Shown here: one piece after another, positions 41,542 through 49,678 of the stretch
Numbering within the stretch: the stretch's first letter is position 1
Layout of the letters: every line of letters begins with the position of its first letter
DNA from: Scatomonas sp963930955
GTDB taxonomy: Bacteria > Bacillota > Clostridia > Lachnospirales > Lachnospiraceae
Direction: 5' to 3'
Assembly (NCBI GenBank): GCA_963930955.1
Contig: OZ006967.1
Span: 186,001-250,000 of the forward strand
Length of the DNA stretch: 64,000 nucleotides
Notes under the pieces: model-generated
What the model saw: the letters and a program-made list of their open reading frames with translations, nothing else
Told to the model about the DNA's origin: nothing
The model's database searches: none
Translations under genes and position numbers: made by a program

Positions 41542-42333
41542 CCAATCAGAGTACCATTGATAAACTTATCGAGATGCGCCTGTCATCCATGGCAGATTCC
41601 TTTCGTATCCAGATGGCTGATCCAACGATGAAGGAAGTCCCGTTCGAAGACCGCTTCGGCATGCTGGTTGATGTTGAACATGCTGGTTGATGTTGAATAT
41701 ACCAATCGTAAAAACAACCGTCTGAAAAGGCTGATCCGTCAGGCGGAACTGGAGCAGCCAGACGCCAGCATCGCAGCCATTGACTATCAATCCGGCCGGA
41801 AGCTGAACAAAGCTTTGATCAGCCGTCTGGCAACCTGTGAATACATCTCAGAGTACCGCAACATTTTTATTACCGGCGCCACCGGAAGTGGTAAGACTTA
41901 TCTGGCATGCGCTTTTGGTATGGAGGCATGTAAACAGTATTACACCGTGAAATATGTCCGTCTTCCGGATCTGTTGCTGGATATGCAGGCAGCCAGGGAT
42001 TCCGGTGATTTTACCAGTATACTAAAGAAATACACCAAGCCAGTCCTGCTGATCATTGATGAATGGCTCCTGCTCAAACTGACCGAGTCAGAAGCCAGAA
42101 ACCTTTTCGAGCTGATCCACAAACGCAGGAAAAAATCATCGACCATCTTCTGCTCCCAGTTCCGGGAAAGCGAGTGGTACCAACAGATCTGCAGCGGTGA
42201 GAGCACTCTTGCAGACGCCATCATGGATCGTATTTCTTACGATTCATATAAAATCAACATTGAGAGCATCGATCCATCAAAAGACCTTTCCATGAGAGAG
42301 GTATATGGCCTGGATCCTGCCCAGGCTGAGTAA
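41538..42333 (+). pseudogene. istB: IstB helper ATPase, disrupted by a 19-bp tandem duplication
   Basis: IstB is the AAA+ partner of IstA. The start MTNQSTIDKLIEMRLSSMAD runs to GMLVDVEHAG then stop, because CATGCTGGTTGATGTTGAA occurs twice in a row (41660-41678 and 41679-41697). Removing one copy restores VDVEYTNRKNNRLKRLIRQA and the rest: Walker A GATGSGKTYLACAFG, Walker B LLIIDEWLL. Without an internal restart the element cannot make full IstB. Confidence 0.9.
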
Positions 42334-42414
42334 CTATCAACAGGTGGCTCCGTTAGTCCGGACAGGTGGCTCACGCCACACCGGACTGGCGGCTCCGCCG
42401 CGCCGTAATATTCA

Positions 42415-42500
42415 CGTGCCACTTTGAATACCTCCTTATTCTCTTGGTTTTATTATGAAATCCTTGAGAATAAGCTGTCAACTTTTTTTATACCACACCA
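42415..42500 (-). mobile_element. IS3-family copy 1, right-end remnant
   Basis: After the IS21 end, the sequence resumes with the orfA start, its ribosome site and the terminal region ending CCACACCA at 42500, identical to the ends of copies 2 and 3. The next base (TCCTC) is host DNA. Confidence 0.85.
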
Positions 42501-42561
42501 TCCTCTGTGATTACATTATATTTGGAAAGAGGTTTTTTTCGTAGTTTGCGAATCTACTTAA

Positions 42562-42602
42562 AATAAAAAGCCGTCTGAAAAAGGGTAAATCCTTTTCAGA
42601 CG
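42562..42602 (-). terminator. Terminator of the split HTH/zinc-ribbon gene
   Basis: On the minus strand CGTCTGAAAAGG pairs with CCTTTTTCAGACG around a short loop, then GGCTTTTTATTTT. Confidence 0.8.
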
Positions 42603-42630
42603 ACTACAATATAAAATCAGCTCTGTCGGT

Positions 42631-42905
42631 TTATTGATCTGAACACTTCCAATAATTCAATTTTGGCAACATAGCCGCCATATATTCTCGTACCTGTTCC
42701 GAAGTCCAGTTTTCATTTGCCATATGCTCGGCACAAAAGTTAATCAAATCATCCATTTTATTGTATGTGAATTTCCCTTCAGTGTAACACCACTTGCAGT
42801 ATTCTTCGTTGAATGTCCCATCAGGTTCTTTACTGATAGAAGAATCATCAAGAGGCATACCGCAGCATTGGCAAATAAGCTGTCTTGGAGAACCTAAAAG
42901 CGTAT
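42631..42905 (-). pseudogene. HTH/zinc-ribbon regulator, 3' half (split by IS3 copy 2)
   Basis: The frame reads NTLLGSPRQLICQCCGMPLD and then a zinc-ribbon with DGTFNEEYCKWCYTEGKFTY, ending NYWKCSDQ. Joined across the IS (removing one TAT duplicate), it continues LKLLSKFFDVSI from 44270-44447, giving one protein of about 150 residues: XRE helix-turn-helix plus C-terminal putative zinc-ribbon (CxxC...CxxC). Such HTH/zinc-ribbon regulators are common in Clostridia. Confidence 0.85.
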
Positions 42906-42983
42906 TGGTGTGGTATAAAAAAAGTTGACAGCTTATTCTCAAGGATTTCATAATAAAACCAAGAGAATAAGGAGGTATTCAAA

Positions 42984-43316
42984 GTGGCACGTAAATATGA
43001 CCATGAATACAAAGTACAGGCAGTAAAGCTTGCCAAAGAAATCGGTGGCGCTAAGGCTGCTAAAGAATTAGGAATCCCAGAAGGAACCATTCATACCTGG
43101 CTGAAAGCTGTTAGAGCCGGTAAGTTGGATATCGGAGAAGGCTCCCATACTCCCACCAGCGCAATGAGCCTGTCAGAAGAGATTACCATGCTGCGCAAAC
43201 GGGTGAAGGAACAGGATAAGGAAATCCGTCGCCTGAAGGAAGAGAACGAATTCCTGGAGGAAGCCAGTGCTTTTTTCGCCGCCAGCCGTCGGAAGTCAGC
43301 AAAAACCAGAGAATGA
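42984..43316 (+). CDS. IS3-family transposase OrfA (copy 2)
   Basis: A 110-residue DNA-binding subunit: HTH_Tnp_1 KAAKELGIPEGTIHTWLKAV and a leucine-zipper-like coiled coil LSEEITMLRKRVKEQDKEIRRLKEE. It starts with GTG at 42984 after GGAGG. Its stop overlaps the orfB start as ATGA. Confidence 0.93.
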   Translation: MARKYDHEYKVQAVKLAKEIGGAKAAKELGIPEGTIHTWLKAVRAGKLDIGEGSHTPTSAMSLSEEITMLRKRVKEQDKEIRRLKEENEFLEEASAFFAASRRKSAKTRE

Positions 43317-44221
43317 TCTTTCTGGCCCTGAAGACAGAGGACGGCAGGACTACCGGGAAAATCTCGTTCTACTGCAGAATGCTTGGGATCAGTCGTCAAG
43401 GCTTCTATAAATATCTTGCAAATAAAAACCGACCCTGGAAGTACCAGGATCTGGCAGATGCCATGAAAGAAATCGTCAGTGAGGATGAATGTAACGATAC
43501 TTATGGTCGAATCCGGATGTATCAGGCATTGCTGCTGAAACAGCCGAAAGGAGTGCGTATCCCCAGTGAAAGAACCGTATACCGGGTTATGGATCAGATT
43601 GGCTTGAGCCATCGGCCCAAGAGAAAGCCAAATGGGATCACAAAGGCTGATCGCGAAGCCATGAAATCGGACGATCTGCTGAAGCGGGATTTCCGTTCTG
43701 ATATCCCATTAGAAAAATGCATCACAGATATCACGGAGATCCCGGCATCCAATGGGAAACTGTATGTATCTGCGATTTTTGACTGCTTTGATCTTAGTGT
43801 CCTTGGTCTGGCAATGGAAACAAATATGAAAGCCGATCTATGTATCCATACATTGGAAAATGCCCTGACTGCTTATCCTGCGTTGGAAGGCGCTGTCATC
43901 CACAGTGACCGCGGGACACAGTATACCAGCGAGTTCTACCGTCAGACCATCCGGGAGCATCATATCCATCAAAGCATGAACAGTGCCGGAGGGCGCTGCC
44001 ATGATAATGCACGCTGCGAGAGCATGTGGGCCAGAATGAAGACGGAGCTCCTTTATGACCGTTATGACACAAAACAGATGGAAGTAGAAGAACTAAAGGT
44101 ACTTATCTGGAGATACTTCCTCAGCTACTGGAACAATCGGAGGATCTGCTCTGCCAATGGAGGCCTTCCTCCCATGGTAAAACGCAGGCAGTATTATGAG
44201 GCTTTGGAGGTGGCTGCATAG
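43313..44221 (+). CDS. IS3-family transposase OrfB (copy 2)
   Basis: A 302-residue rve-type transposase. An HTH_21-like region (MLGISRQGFYKYLANKNRPW) precedes the catalytic core with TDITEI (Asp), VIHSDRGTQYTS (Asp) and ARCESMWARMKTELL (Glu). ATGA overlap with orfA suggests re-initiation rather than the frameshift used by many IS3 members. Identical to the copy at 53113-54021. Confidence 0.95.
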   Translation: MIFLALKTEDGRTTGKISFYCRMLGISRQGFYKYLANKNRPWKYQDLADAMKEIVSEDECNDTYGRIRMYQALLLKQPKGVRIPSERTVYRVMDQIGLSHRPKRKPNGITKADREAMKSDDLLKRDFRSDIPLEKCITDITEIPASNGKLYVSAIFDCFDLSVLGLAMETNMKADLCIHTLENALTAYPALEGAVIHSDRGTQYTSEFYRQTIREHHIHQSMNSAGGRCHDNARCESMWARMKTELLYDRYDTKQMEVEELKVLIWRYFLSYWNNRRICSANGGLPPMVKRRQYYEALEVAA

Positions 44222-44269
44222 TCAGTGATATCCTTGAGAAAAATGTGTCAACTAATCTTGACAATATCA

Positions 44270-44447
44270 TATTGATTGAAACATCAAAAAACTTAGAGAG
44301 CAGTTTTAAGGTTTCTGTATTTGGAATTGTTTCTCCGTTTTCCCAACGGGATACCGCTTGCCTTGTAACATAGAGTTTTTCTGCAAGTTCATCTTGTGAC
44401 AAACCTTTTTTCGTTCGCAGTTCGAGTATAACATCTTTCGTATCCAT
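44270..44447 (-). pseudogene. HTH/zinc-ribbon regulator, 5' half (split by IS3 copy 2)
   Basis: MDTKDVILELRTKKGLSQDE and then KLYVTRQAVSRWENGETIPNTETLKLLSKFFDVSI, a standard XRE helix-turn-helix, then IS3 sequence. AAGGTGG precedes the ATG. The 3' half lies at 42631-42905. Confidence 0.88.
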
Positions 44448-44521
44448 TAAAATCACCACCTTGTAAATATTATAATATGTGTGCATTCTATAAACAAGCA
44501 ACCCGCTGTTGCTTGTACAGG

Positions 44522-44626
44522 TTACTTTTTCTCTCGTGTCAAAACTGCTCCGACAACTGAGCCAATCAGGACAATAGGTGCTAATCTTACGAACAGACAC
44601 TCCAATGCGTGAAAACCTACTCCCAT
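44522..44626 (-). CDS. Possible 34-residue hydrophobic peptide
   Basis: MGVGFHALECLFVRLAPIVL and a tail ending VLTREKK, with one hydrophobic stretch. It follows the exported protein gene by about 30 bases, but there is no good ribosome site, so it could be chance or the end of a decayed gene. Confidence 0.3.
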   Translation of the reverse strand: MGVGFHALECLFVRLAPIVLIGSVVGAVLTREKK

Positions 44627-44655
44627 AACTTGAGTTTTTTTAATTACCTTTAATT

Positions 44656-45180
44656 CTACTCGTATCTATTTCCTTTGCTATCATAATAACAAACGCTCAG
44701 ATTATATTCTTTTTCATTATTCTTAATATAGATAATATCCCCTTTTGTTGTATCATATTTTAGTGTCTCATCTTCTTTTCCACTTGTTGAGTAAGTTATT
44801 TCCGCATACTCTGTTTGAGTACCATTGTACCAAATCAAATCATACCATTGACCATTTATCGTAGCGCCGCCAATAACAATATCATTATTACTTCGATTTA
44901 TTGATGTAGAAAACTTATAGTTTCCATTTGATGTCGGTCTGAAGATGGCTATTGCTGCTTTATTGTCTGTGCTATAGGCCGCACTGATTATACAATCATC
45001 AATTTTAATTTCTTTTACAATAGACCATCCTTCCCCTTTGGATATAGAGTTGTTCAACAACTCTTCTCTGCTCTCAAGCGTATTTCCAGAGGGTACTGAC
45101 TGTACATAATATATAAAAGCGGCACAGACGCATATTACAACTGCTATCCCACATAAAAGCAATTTCTTTTTCATATCCAC
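44656..45180 (-). CDS. Hypothetical exported or membrane-anchored protein
   Basis: A 174-residue protein. MDMKKKLLLCGIAVVICVCA begins an N-terminal membrane anchor or signal sequence. The outer domain is polar and strand-rich (IDDCIISAAYSTDNKAAIAIF, WYDLIWYNGTQTEYAEITYS). I do not recognise the family. The region is AT-rich and lies between the split regulator and the lnu(C) element. Confidence 0.6.
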   Translation of the reverse strand: MDMKKKLLLCGIAVVICVCAAFIYYVQSVPSGNTLESREELLNNSISKGEGWSIVKEIKIDDCIISAAYSTDNKAAIAIFRPTSNGNYKFSTSINRSNNDIVIGGATINGQWYDLIWYNGTQTEYAEITYSTSGKEDETLKYDTTKGDIIYIKNNEKEYNLSVCYYDSKGNRYE

Positions 45181-45366
45181 TATCTCCTAAATTCGCATTT
45201 GTCTATCTATTCCATAACCATTATAAGAGTTCACTATAACTGCTGCAATAGAAATTAAATGCGTATTTACATTTCTATTTTCTAAGGCTATGTCACAACA
45301 AACAGTTGATAAATAGCCATTTTTATAGGGGAGTATCAGAACTCCCCTACAAACTGTTATTTGCAG

Positions 45367-45861
45367 TTATCTATACTCATTTGGAATTTCGATATGAAGT
45401 GTCTCACACAATAACTTCACATCATGTGCATCATTTTCATCAAACTCGTATCCCAGATGGAACATTACTTGACTATATGGTTCAATACAGGAAACCTCTA
45501 TTTCCTCAATTCTTCCTTTACCCGAAAAAGTTTCTACCGGAAAACAATCCCCATCATAAAGAATTTCACCTTCGTCCGTATATTCAAAACAATGCAAATC
45601 AATAATTCTGTTTTTCAAATCTTCCCATACAGTATGGTTCAATGTTGTATATTCCATCTTAATCTCATAAAAGCCATTAGCTTTCATTATTTCTATAAAG
45701 TTCTGATAATCGTTCTTTTCTACAAAAATGTCAATATCATTATGGGCTCTTGACTGATATCCAAGAAGAGCATCTACACCCCAGCCACCATCAAGAAAGA
45801 CTTTAATCTCCGCATCTATTGCAAATTGAAGAATCTGTTTTACATCTGTTATATTGACCAT
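45367..45861 (-). CDS. lnu(C): Lincosamide nucleotidyltransferase Lnu(C)
   Basis: A 164-residue enzyme that adenylylates lincomycin and clindamycin, giving lincosamide resistance. The nucleotidyltransferase core is FLDGGWGVDALLGYQSRAHNDIDIFV, with catalytic acids in DIDI; LDGG and HDVKLLCETL are also typical. The sequence agrees with my memory of Lnu(C) almost throughout. The start at 45861 follows GGAG by eight bases. It is divergent from nothing and directly downstream of the transposase gene, which overlaps its leader. Confidence 0.95.
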   Translation of the reverse strand: MVNITDVKQILQFAIDAEIKVFLDGGWGVDALLGYQSRAHNDIDIFVEKNDYQNFIEIMKANGFYEIKMEYTTLNHTVWEDLKNRIIDLHCFEYTDEGEILYDGDCFPVETFSGKGRIEEIEVSCIEPYSQVMFHLGYEFDENDAHDVKLLCETLHIEIPNEYR

Positions 45862-45884
45862 CTTATCATCTCCACAAATTCTAA

Positions 45885-46928
45885 TTAGGCGACCAGAGGA
45901 ACTGCTGGTCTGTTTGATAAATCTCTGCATTTAGCAGTTTTCAATGTTGCCAAAACGAAAGTTAAGAAGATGTTCCTTTTCTCCATGTCGCTTTCTTTGG
46001 CGTAATTTACAAGGTTATTCCACACAAGATAGTTGTTCAGATACTTGGTAGAAACACCGTTAAAGCCACGCATAAACCTCTTTAGCTGGCTATGGTAGCT
46101 ATTGATATGTTGGATATTATAAATGCCTTTCTTGGCTTTGCCAGTCTTTAACTGCACAAGGTCAATGCCATTGGCATTTGTAAATCTCACATAGGAGTTC
46201 ATCTTGTCCGTAACAAGAGTGGAATTGGTCTTAATCCTACCATCATAAATATGATGTAAATCTCTTGTAGAAACTCTACCAGTATTCGTAATCTTGGAGA
46301 TAGACAAGCCATTCCTATTAACCGCACAAGGAACACATACCTTTTCTTGGGACAAGCCTCTGATATGTGTAGAATGACCACGCTTATGAGCCTTGCGTGG
46401 CATAGCAAATGTCTTACTCTTGCTATGATTGCCCTTGTACGAGATGGCGAAAAAAGTTTCGTCAGCCTCAATAATGCCGTCAAGGGTAACATCGTCTGCC
46501 ATATTCTGAAGTGCATCCAAAATCTTGTGTCTCCAAAGGAATGCGGTGTTTCTGTGAATCCCACAAGCAACAGCAGTCTTACGAATGGATAAGCCATTCA
46601 TCATACAATCAATGTACTGCTCCCACACGGACAAGTCTTTTCTTGTACCAGACACAATGGAGTTCGTAGCAATCACGAAGGACTTGCCACAATCCTTACA
46701 TACATATCGCTGTGTGCCATCTTTACGATGACCATTGCGAACCACATGGATACAGCCACAAAGAGGGCATACACGACCATTTGCAAAGCGTTCCTTTGCT
46801 ACGAAATCTTCAATATTCAAAGACTTTACAAAGGCAGGACTTAAAAGCATTGTTTTAAGGCTTTCCTGCTCTGCGACAGTCAACTTACCGATAATATCTA
46901 ATGCGTCTTTGATAGTAGGCATATCCAA
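45885..46928 (-). CDS. IS1595-family transposase (ISSag10 type)
   Basis: A 347-residue transposase. An N-terminal zinc ribbon (CPLCGCIHVVRNGHRKDGTQRYVCKDCGKSF, two CxxC pairs) is followed by the ISXO2-like DDE domain (DGIIEADETFFAISYKGNH, VTDKMNSYVRF, and HINSYHSQLKRFMRGFNGVS). It should mobilise the whole lnu(C) unit through the TGTCACAACAAA ends. Confidence 0.94.
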   Translation of the reverse strand: MDMPTIKDALDIIGKLTVAEQESLKTMLLSPAFVKSLNIEDFVAKERFANGRVCPLCGCIHVVRNGHRKDGTQRYVCKDCGKSFVIATNSIVSGTRKDLSVWEQYIDCMMNGLSIRKTAVACGIHRNTAFLWRHKILDALQNMADDVTLDGIIEADETFFAISYKGNHSKSKTFAMPRKAHKRGHSTHIRGLSQEKVCVPCAVNRNGLSISKITNTGRVSTRDLHHIYDGRIKTNSTLVTDKMNSYVRFTNANGIDLVQLKTGKAKKGIYNIQHINSYHSQLKRFMRGFNGVSTKYLNNYLVWNNLVNYAKESDMEKRNIFLTFVLATLKTAKCRDLSNRPAVPLVA

Positions 46929-47018
46929 TTACCTCCTTCGGTGGTACTGTTTCTTACTATTATTATACGCTATTTCTCGTCAAAAATCAACCATTTGTTG
47001 TGACAGGGCCTTTTCTAA

Positions 47019-47051
47019 AAATGGGCAATCCCAATAAAGGACTGCCCATTT
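47019..47051. terminator. Hairpin at the transposon insertion site
   Basis: AAATGGGCA and TGCCCATTT form a perfect 9-bp stem around 15 bases, directly beside the right target duplication. It was probably the terminator of a neighbouring gene before the transposon landed. Confidence 0.5.
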
Positions 47052-47187
47052 ATCCGTTCATTATGCGATTTTTTAGGCTCTGCACACTTTCCTGCACCAA
47101 ATGATGTAAATTTGATGTAAAAGTGTACTTTTGAGGCTTTTTCCGACTATGAAGTACATACCGTTTTACAACCCAAAACGGTACATC

Positions 47188-47724
47188 TTAATAGAGCTTT
47201 GCGCCTGCCGGAATATGATTGTCCACCATCAAAAGATGGAGCTTTTCTTCGCCTTCCTCAGTATGAATTGCACTGAGCAGCATACCACAGGACTCAATAC
47301 CCATCATCGGTCTTGGAGGAAGATTAGTAATAGCGATACAGGTCTTACCGACCAGTTCCTCCGGCTCGTAATAGGCGTGAATACCGCTTAAAATCGTGCG
47401 TTCTGTGCCTGTTCCATCGTCCAGCGTAAATTTGAGCAGCTTCTTGGACTTCGGTACGGCTTCGCAGGCAAGCACCTTGACCGCCCGGAAATCGGACTTA
47501 GAGAAAGTCTCAAAATCCACGAAATCCTTGAACAACGGCTCGATCTCCACTTTGGAGAAATCTATCTTTTCCGGCTCGGCTTTCGGCGCTTCGGACTCGG
47601 TTTTGTTTACACCAATTTCTTCATTTACACCTTTCAAGGGTTTCATTGTGGGGAAATATTTCATAATCACTTCGTCATCGCTTATTTCCCACCGTCCGAA
47701 CTCATTGTAACGTATTTCAGGAAA
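47188..47724 (-). pseudogene. metG: 3' fragment of methionyl-tRNA synthetase (tRNA-binding domain)
   Basis: The frame opens after a stop at 47725-47727 and reads NEFGRWEISDDEVIMKYFPT onward, which is inside the MetRS C-terminal region. It continues into a full Trbp111-type OB fold: FETFSKSDFRAVKVLACEAVPKSKKLLKF, ILSGIHAYYEPEELVGK and NLPPRPMMGIESCGMLL. There is no catalytic core and no good start. It could be a free-standing tRNA-binding protein from GTG at 47670, but the upstream MetRS text argues for a fragment left by an insertion. Confidence 0.75.
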
Positions 47725-47822
47725 TTATAACCCTATACAATTCTTCATGTTCTTCTTCATTTTGTTGTCAATTTGCTGTAATACCAAAGCAGTGCTGTCA
47801 GACTCGAACTCGTGAGCCCTTC

Positions 47823-49058
47823 TTAAAAGATATCTAAATTAGCTGCTAAATTCTCGAATGATTCCTGCTTTTTCTCCTCTGTTGCTTCTGCGTAGATGTC
47901 CATCGTGGTCTCTATATTCTTATGTCCCATGATGGCCTGGATAACTTTCAGGTTCGTTTCATGTTCGCAAAGTCTTGTGCAGAATGTATGTCTCAGATGA
48001 TGGCAAGAGAAATCGGGAAGAATGATTGGTTCCCTTCTCTCTTTCTTGGCTCTGACCACCTCATCGGCATTATACTGATTTAATATACGCTTGATTGTAT
48101 GATTGACAGTTTGTGGGTTAGGTACACCACCAAAGCGATTGCAGAAAATAAATCCCGTCATTCCATCTATCTCTGTCTCATTAAATCCATTTTCTTCCTG
48201 TTCTTCATGAAGCATCTCAAAAGCGTCTTTAACAATATCAAGCATAGGGATTGTTCTGATTCCAGCTTCCGTCTTAGGCAGTGATACTCGAAGCATACAT
48301 TTTTTACTGTCTCTGGTCTGATAATAAACCAGACTGTGATTAATACTGATTACGCGGTTTTCAAAATCAAGATCCTGCCAGCGTAACCCGAGCGCCTCTC
48401 CAATACGGCAGCCGGTTCCAAGTAAAATTGTAAACATAGGCCACCAATGAAAATATATCGGATGATTTGCAATATATTCCATAAATGCTCTCTGCTGCTG
48501 TACTGTTAATGCATGCCGTACACCTCTGTTTTTTCCAGACTCACGGCTGATTTCCTTCATCACTCCATCTGTCGGGTTCTTGCGGATAATCTCGTCTCTT
48601 ACCGCCAATTGAAATGTGGGATGAAGGAGACAATGGATAGAATCCAATGTACCTAAAGATATCTCTTTCTGGTTCAGAAGATAATAGTAAAACTGCAAAA
48701 CGTCGGAATATTTTATTTCCGCAATTCTTTTTCTTCCAAATGTATCCCTTACATAATGGTCATATGTGTACTCATATGCGCTTCTGGTAGATTCCCTGAG
48801 ATTATATTTTGCCGACATATATCGATCAAATGTCTCATTCAGACTTGCCTTCCCAGCGACATATAAGTCTAGACCATCGAGCTGATCTTTCATAAGCTTT
48901 GCCTCTTTTTCTCTCAGCTCTGCCAAATCCATTGCGTATATATACTTGCGTCGTCCAAGCGGATCTCTGTAAGTATACATATACCGCTTATCTGACTGCC
49001 TCTGCACCTCTCCTTTCCTTAATGATCTCCCTCGCAGGTCTTTTCTTGCCTTCGCCAT
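47823..49058 (-). CDS. int: Tyrosine site-specific integrase (Tn916 type)
   Basis: A 411-residue tyrosine recombinase that integrates and excises a conjugative transposon. Tn916-like N-terminal arm-binding domain (RSLRKGEVQRQSDKRYMYTYRDPLGRRKYIY), core-binding domain about 65-165, and catalytic domain with Arg in LLGTGCRIGEALGLRW, HHLRHTFCTRL, and the nucleophile Tyr in GHKNIETTMDIYAEATEEKK. It ends 10 codons after that and is preceded on the same strand by a ribbon-helix-helix gene and an excision-type gene. Confidence 0.95.
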   Translation of the reverse strand: MAKARKDLRGRSLRKGEVQRQSDKRYMYTYRDPLGRRKYIYAMDLAELREKEAKLMKDQLDGLDLYVAGKASLNETFDRYMSAKYNLRESTRSAYEYTYDHYVRDTFGRKRIAEIKYSDVLQFYYYLLNQKEISLGTLDSIHCLLHPTFQLAVRDEIIRKNPTDGVMKEISRESGKNRGVRHALTVQQQRAFMEYIANHPIYFHWWPMFTILLGTGCRIGEALGLRWQDLDFENRVISINHSLVYYQTRDSKKCMLRVSLPKTEAGIRTIPMLDIVKDAFEMLHEEQEENGFNETEIDGMTGFIFCNRFGGVPNPQTVNHTIKRILNQYNADEVVRAKKERREPIILPDFSCHHLRHTFCTRLCEHETNLKVIQAIMGHKNIETTMDIYAEATEEKKQESFENLAANLDIF

Positions 49059-49098
49059 GATGCATTCCTCCTCTCATAATGAAAGAAGGACTCTTCTC

Positions 49099-49269
49099 TT
49101 AATCCTGCCTGGAAATAAAAGTTTCCACTCCACGTAAAACGACATCGGTGGTAGTCATTTTGTGTTTTTCGGCGTATGCCAGCAACTGTGCATATAACTG
49201 GTCAGACACACGAATGCTTAAAACTTTCTTTTTTGCATTTGGTAATTTAGGTCGTCCCATTTTAGCCAT
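49099..49269 (-). CDS. Small ribbon-helix-helix protein
   Basis: A 56-residue protein MAKMGRPKLPNAKKKVLSIR and then VSDQLYAQLLAYAEKHKMTTTDVVLRGVETF, fitting an RHH (CopG/MetJ-like) DNA-binding fold. An ATG four codons earlier touches the AGGAGG site, so 49269 is preferred. It has a perfect consensus promoter and sits 40 bases upstream of the integrase, so it may control integrase expression. Confidence 0.75.
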   Translation of the reverse strand: MAKMGRPKLPNAKKKVLSIRVSDQLYAQLLAYAEKHKMTTTDVVLRGVETFISRQD

Positions 49270-49297
49270 AGCTGCTTTCATACCTCCTATACTGCAT

Positions 49298-49326
49298 ATT
49301 ATACTTTTTGTATGACAGTATGTCAA
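49298..49326 (-). promoter_or_regulatory. Full-consensus promoter for the RHH-integrase unit
   Basis: Minus strand TTGACA (49321-49326) and TATAAT (49298-49303) with a 17-base spacer, both perfect. ATACTG and CAGTAT flank the -10 as an inverted repeat, a possible operator for the RHH protein. Confidence 0.8.
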
Positions 49327-49363
49327 CAGGAAATATCTTATCGGAGTCCTTCTCTGAAAGCAA

Positions 49364-49573
49364 TTAATATTCTCTGAATGTTTCAAGATATTTTTCAAAA
49401 ATCTCACAATTAACGAGAGCAACTTTGTCAATCTTATATACCGCTTTTGCTTCTTTAGCCAGAGCCTGAAATTTTGTCAGGCCCAGACTATATTTCTCTG
49501 CTCCTTCCTGATATCTGACAAATTTCTTCTGATACTTCTTTGTCGCTTCTACATCTTTTCTTGCATATCCCAT
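49364..49573 (-). CDS. DUF6462-type excisionase-like protein
   Basis: A 69-residue protein MGYARKDVEATKKYQKKFVR, then GAEKYSLGLTKFQALAKEAKAVYKIDKVALVNCEIFEKYL. The second part resembles the excisionase-type winged helix found beside Tn916-like integrases (SIGxxKFxxLAKEAxAVYKI). A GAAAGGGG site precedes the ATG. It probably serves excision of the element. Confidence 0.75.
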   Translation of the reverse strand: MGYARKDVEATKKYQKKFVRYQEGAEKYSLGLTKFQALAKEAKAVYKIDKVALVNCEIFEKYLETFREY

Positions 49574-49678
49574 ATAAAAAAGCCCCTTTCCATAGATTAG
49601 ACAGGGAAAAATATTGTTCCCTTCATTACTCCATAAGAAAGAGGCTTATTTCACAAGATCTAAAATTAATTTTTTAAT

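Larger units (their letters stand above)
39804..42414 (+). mobile_element. IS21-family element inserted in IS3 copy 1
   Basis: 2611 bp with ends TGATTATTCCGGGG and (reverse complement of the right end) TGAATATTACGGCG. CGTGC is duplicated on both sides (39799-39803 and 42415-42419). Both ends hold repeated GAGCCAC/TCCGG blocks, typical of the multiple terminal sites of IS21. It encodes IstA and a frameshifted IstB. Confidence 0.9.
42906..44269 (+). mobile_element. IS3-family element, copy 2 (complete)
   Basis: 1364 bp from TGGTGTGGTATAAAAAAAG to ...CTTGACAATATCA. The ends are imperfect inverted repeats sharing GTTGACA and TTCTCAAGGAT. TAT is duplicated at 42903-42905 and 44270-44272. It carries orfA and orfB and interrupts an HTH/zinc-ribbon regulator. 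Confidence 0.93.
45286..47010. mobile_element. MTnSag1-like transposon carrying lnu(C)
   Basis: 1725 bp bounded by inverted ends GGCTATGTCACAACAAA and (reverse complement of right) GGCCCTGTCACAACAAA. TTTTCTAA is duplicated at 45278-45285 and 47011-47018, an 8-bp target duplication as expected for IS1595 elements. It holds lnu(C) and an ISSag10-type transposase. MTnSag1 of Streptococcus agalactiae has this content and size and can be mobilised by Tn916. Confidence 0.92.

Noticed and set aside
47790..47820. Possible 3' end of a tRNA (GTTCGAGTC on the minus strand) as attachment site of the integrase
   Set aside because: The bases around the T-loop-like text do not pair as a T-stem and no acceptor stem is present. 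It may still be an att core but cannot be called.
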